DNA of 64,000 nt, from assembly GCF_004359215.1 (NCBI RefSeq), contig NC_090612.1:4415775-4479774 (forward strand). Reading direction: 5' to 3'. The stretch is from Bremia lactucae. Taxonomy: Eukaryota; Oomycota; Peronosporomycetes; Peronosporales; Peronosporaceae. Shown here piece after piece: positions 63,358 to 64,000 of this stretch. Positions within the stretch are counted from its first letter, which is position 1. Every line of letters starts with the position of its first letter. The position numbers and the translations under genes are program-made. The notes beneath the pieces are model-generated. The model was not told where the DNA came from and ran no database searches. It worked only from the letters and a program-made list of their open reading frames with translations.

Positions 63358-64000
63358 ATGGTGAAACGGAAGAAACATGACAAAGATAAATACTACAATC
63401 TGGCAAAGCAGCAAGGTTACCGTGCGCGGTCGGCCTTTAAGCTCATCCAATTGAACAAAAAGTATGACTTTCTATCAACGGCCAAGGTCTGCATCGATCT
63501 ATGTGCCGCCCCAGGTGGCTGGTGCCAAGTCGCAGCGAAGTACATGCCTGCTTCCAGCATTATTCTTGGTATCGACCTGCTGCCCATTCGTCCCATTCGT
63601 GGCGTTAAGACGTTTCAATGCGACATTACATCCGCTAGGTGTCGGCAAATTATTAAGCAAGAGATGCAAAGTTGGCAGGCTGACGTTGTGCTGTGTGATG
63701 GTGCTCCTAACGTTGGAGCCGAATACTCCAAGGATGCCTATGTACAAAACGAGTTGGCATTGATTGCGTTGAAGCTTGCGGTCGATGTCATGGGACGTGG
63801 TGGGACGTTTGTGTCCAAGGTCTTTCGCTCTCAAGATTACAACGCGCTTCTTTGGGTGTTCAAGCAACTATTCAAAAAAGTTAGCGCAACCAAGCCGCTG
63901 TCTTCACGAAACGAATCTGCCGAGATCTTTGTCGTGTGTGAGCAATTTTTGGCTCCTCATTCGATCGACCCGAAACTATTCGATCCCAGGTACGTCTTTG
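63358..64000 (+). CDS. SPB1: SPB1/FtsJ-type rRNA 2'-O-methyltransferase, N-terminal part
   Basis: An open frame from ATG 63358 to the window edge (214 codons). It starts [20 protein letters not shown], typical of Spb1/FtsJ3. The SAM-binding motif is [11 protein letters not shown] (residues 44-54), and the catalytic K-D-K-E set is K28 (SAFKL), D114 (VVLCDGAPN), K154 (FVSKVF) and E189 (SRNESAEIF). Spb1 methylates the A-site 2'-OH of 25S/28S rRNA and is needed for 60S ribosome assembly in the nucleolus. The C-terminal Spb1 domain lies beyond the window. A solo LTR ends 175 bp upstream. No intron is seen in this part. Confidence 0.93.
   Translation, partial: MVKRKKHDKDKYYNLAKQQGYRARSAFKLIQLNKKYDFLSTAKVCIDLCAAPGGWCQVAAKYMPASSIILGIDLLPIRPIRGVKTFQCDITSARCRQIIKQEMQSWQADVVLCDGAPNVGAEYSKDAYVQNELALIALKLAVDVMGRGGTFVSKVFRSQDYNALLWVFKQLFKKVSATKPLSSRNESAEIFVVCEQFLAPHSIDPKLFDPRYVF

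Noticed and set aside
1..64000. RXLR-type effector genes
   Set aside because: I found no ORF with a signal peptide followed by RXLR and EER motifs.

Overview
The window looks like transposon-rich nuclear DNA of an oomycete, probably a Peronosporales species (Phytophthora or downy mildew type). The grounds are a Crinkler (CRN) effector with a LYLARK and HVLVVVP N-terminus, a nine-exon gene with mostly 60-77 nt GT-AG introns, several families of Ty3/Gypsy and Ty1/Copia elements, a MULE DNA transposon, and a non-LTR element ending in a restriction-like endonuclease. The species was not determined.

Layout: 1-2 kb, Gypsy fragments of two lineages. 2-5.6 kb, mostly anonymous. 5.6-11.2 kb, an old Copia element (Copia-3, minus strand, TSD ggtca) carrying a nested Gypsy remnant (Gypsy-1). 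11.2-13.6 kb, anonymous DNA with a fold-back repeat. 13.6-18.2 kb, nearly intact Copia-1 (minus, TSD ggttt). 18.2-20.6 kb, LTR debris and an orphan ORF. 20.7-24.4 kb, a membrane-anchored calcineurin-type metallophosphoesterase, the best cellular gene here. 24.5-27.8 kb, a MULE with 120-bp inverted termini. 27.8-29.9 kb, anonymous. 29.9-41.1 kb, Gypsy-2 split by Copia-2 (32,473-37,057, TSD atttt). 41.2-42.1 kb, LTR debris. 42.5-44.8 kb, an intact CRN reading frame. 45.2-51.1 kb, Gypsy-3, internally deleted. 51.4-52.3 kb, a fragment of a bacterial-type valyl-tRNA synthetase, then a U1 snRNA-like segment. 52.3-56.0 kb, a non-LTR element with an RLE domain. 56.0-57.7 kb, a second copy of the end of Gypsy-3 and its flank, joined by an N. 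57.3-58.4 kb, an LRR-like gene fragment. 58.4-61.7 kb, a head-to-tail satellite of about 518 bp containing tRNA-Asn halves. 61.9-63.2 kb, a LINE fragment and a solo LTR. 63.4 kb to the end, the start of an SPB1-type rRNA 2'-O-methyltransferase.

Three observations stand out. First, the Gypsy elements, but not the Copia elements, non-LTR element, CRN or metallophosphoesterase, are tiled with short perfect inverted repeats through their coding sequence. Second, all three Gypsy elements carry a related antisense reading frame between the chromodomain and the 3' LTR. Third, the RLE-type non-LTR element ends directly next to a U1-like snRNA segment in the same orientation.

Only the metallophosphoesterase, the CRN and SPB1 look like functional protein genes. 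The rest are decaying mobile elements in nested insertions.
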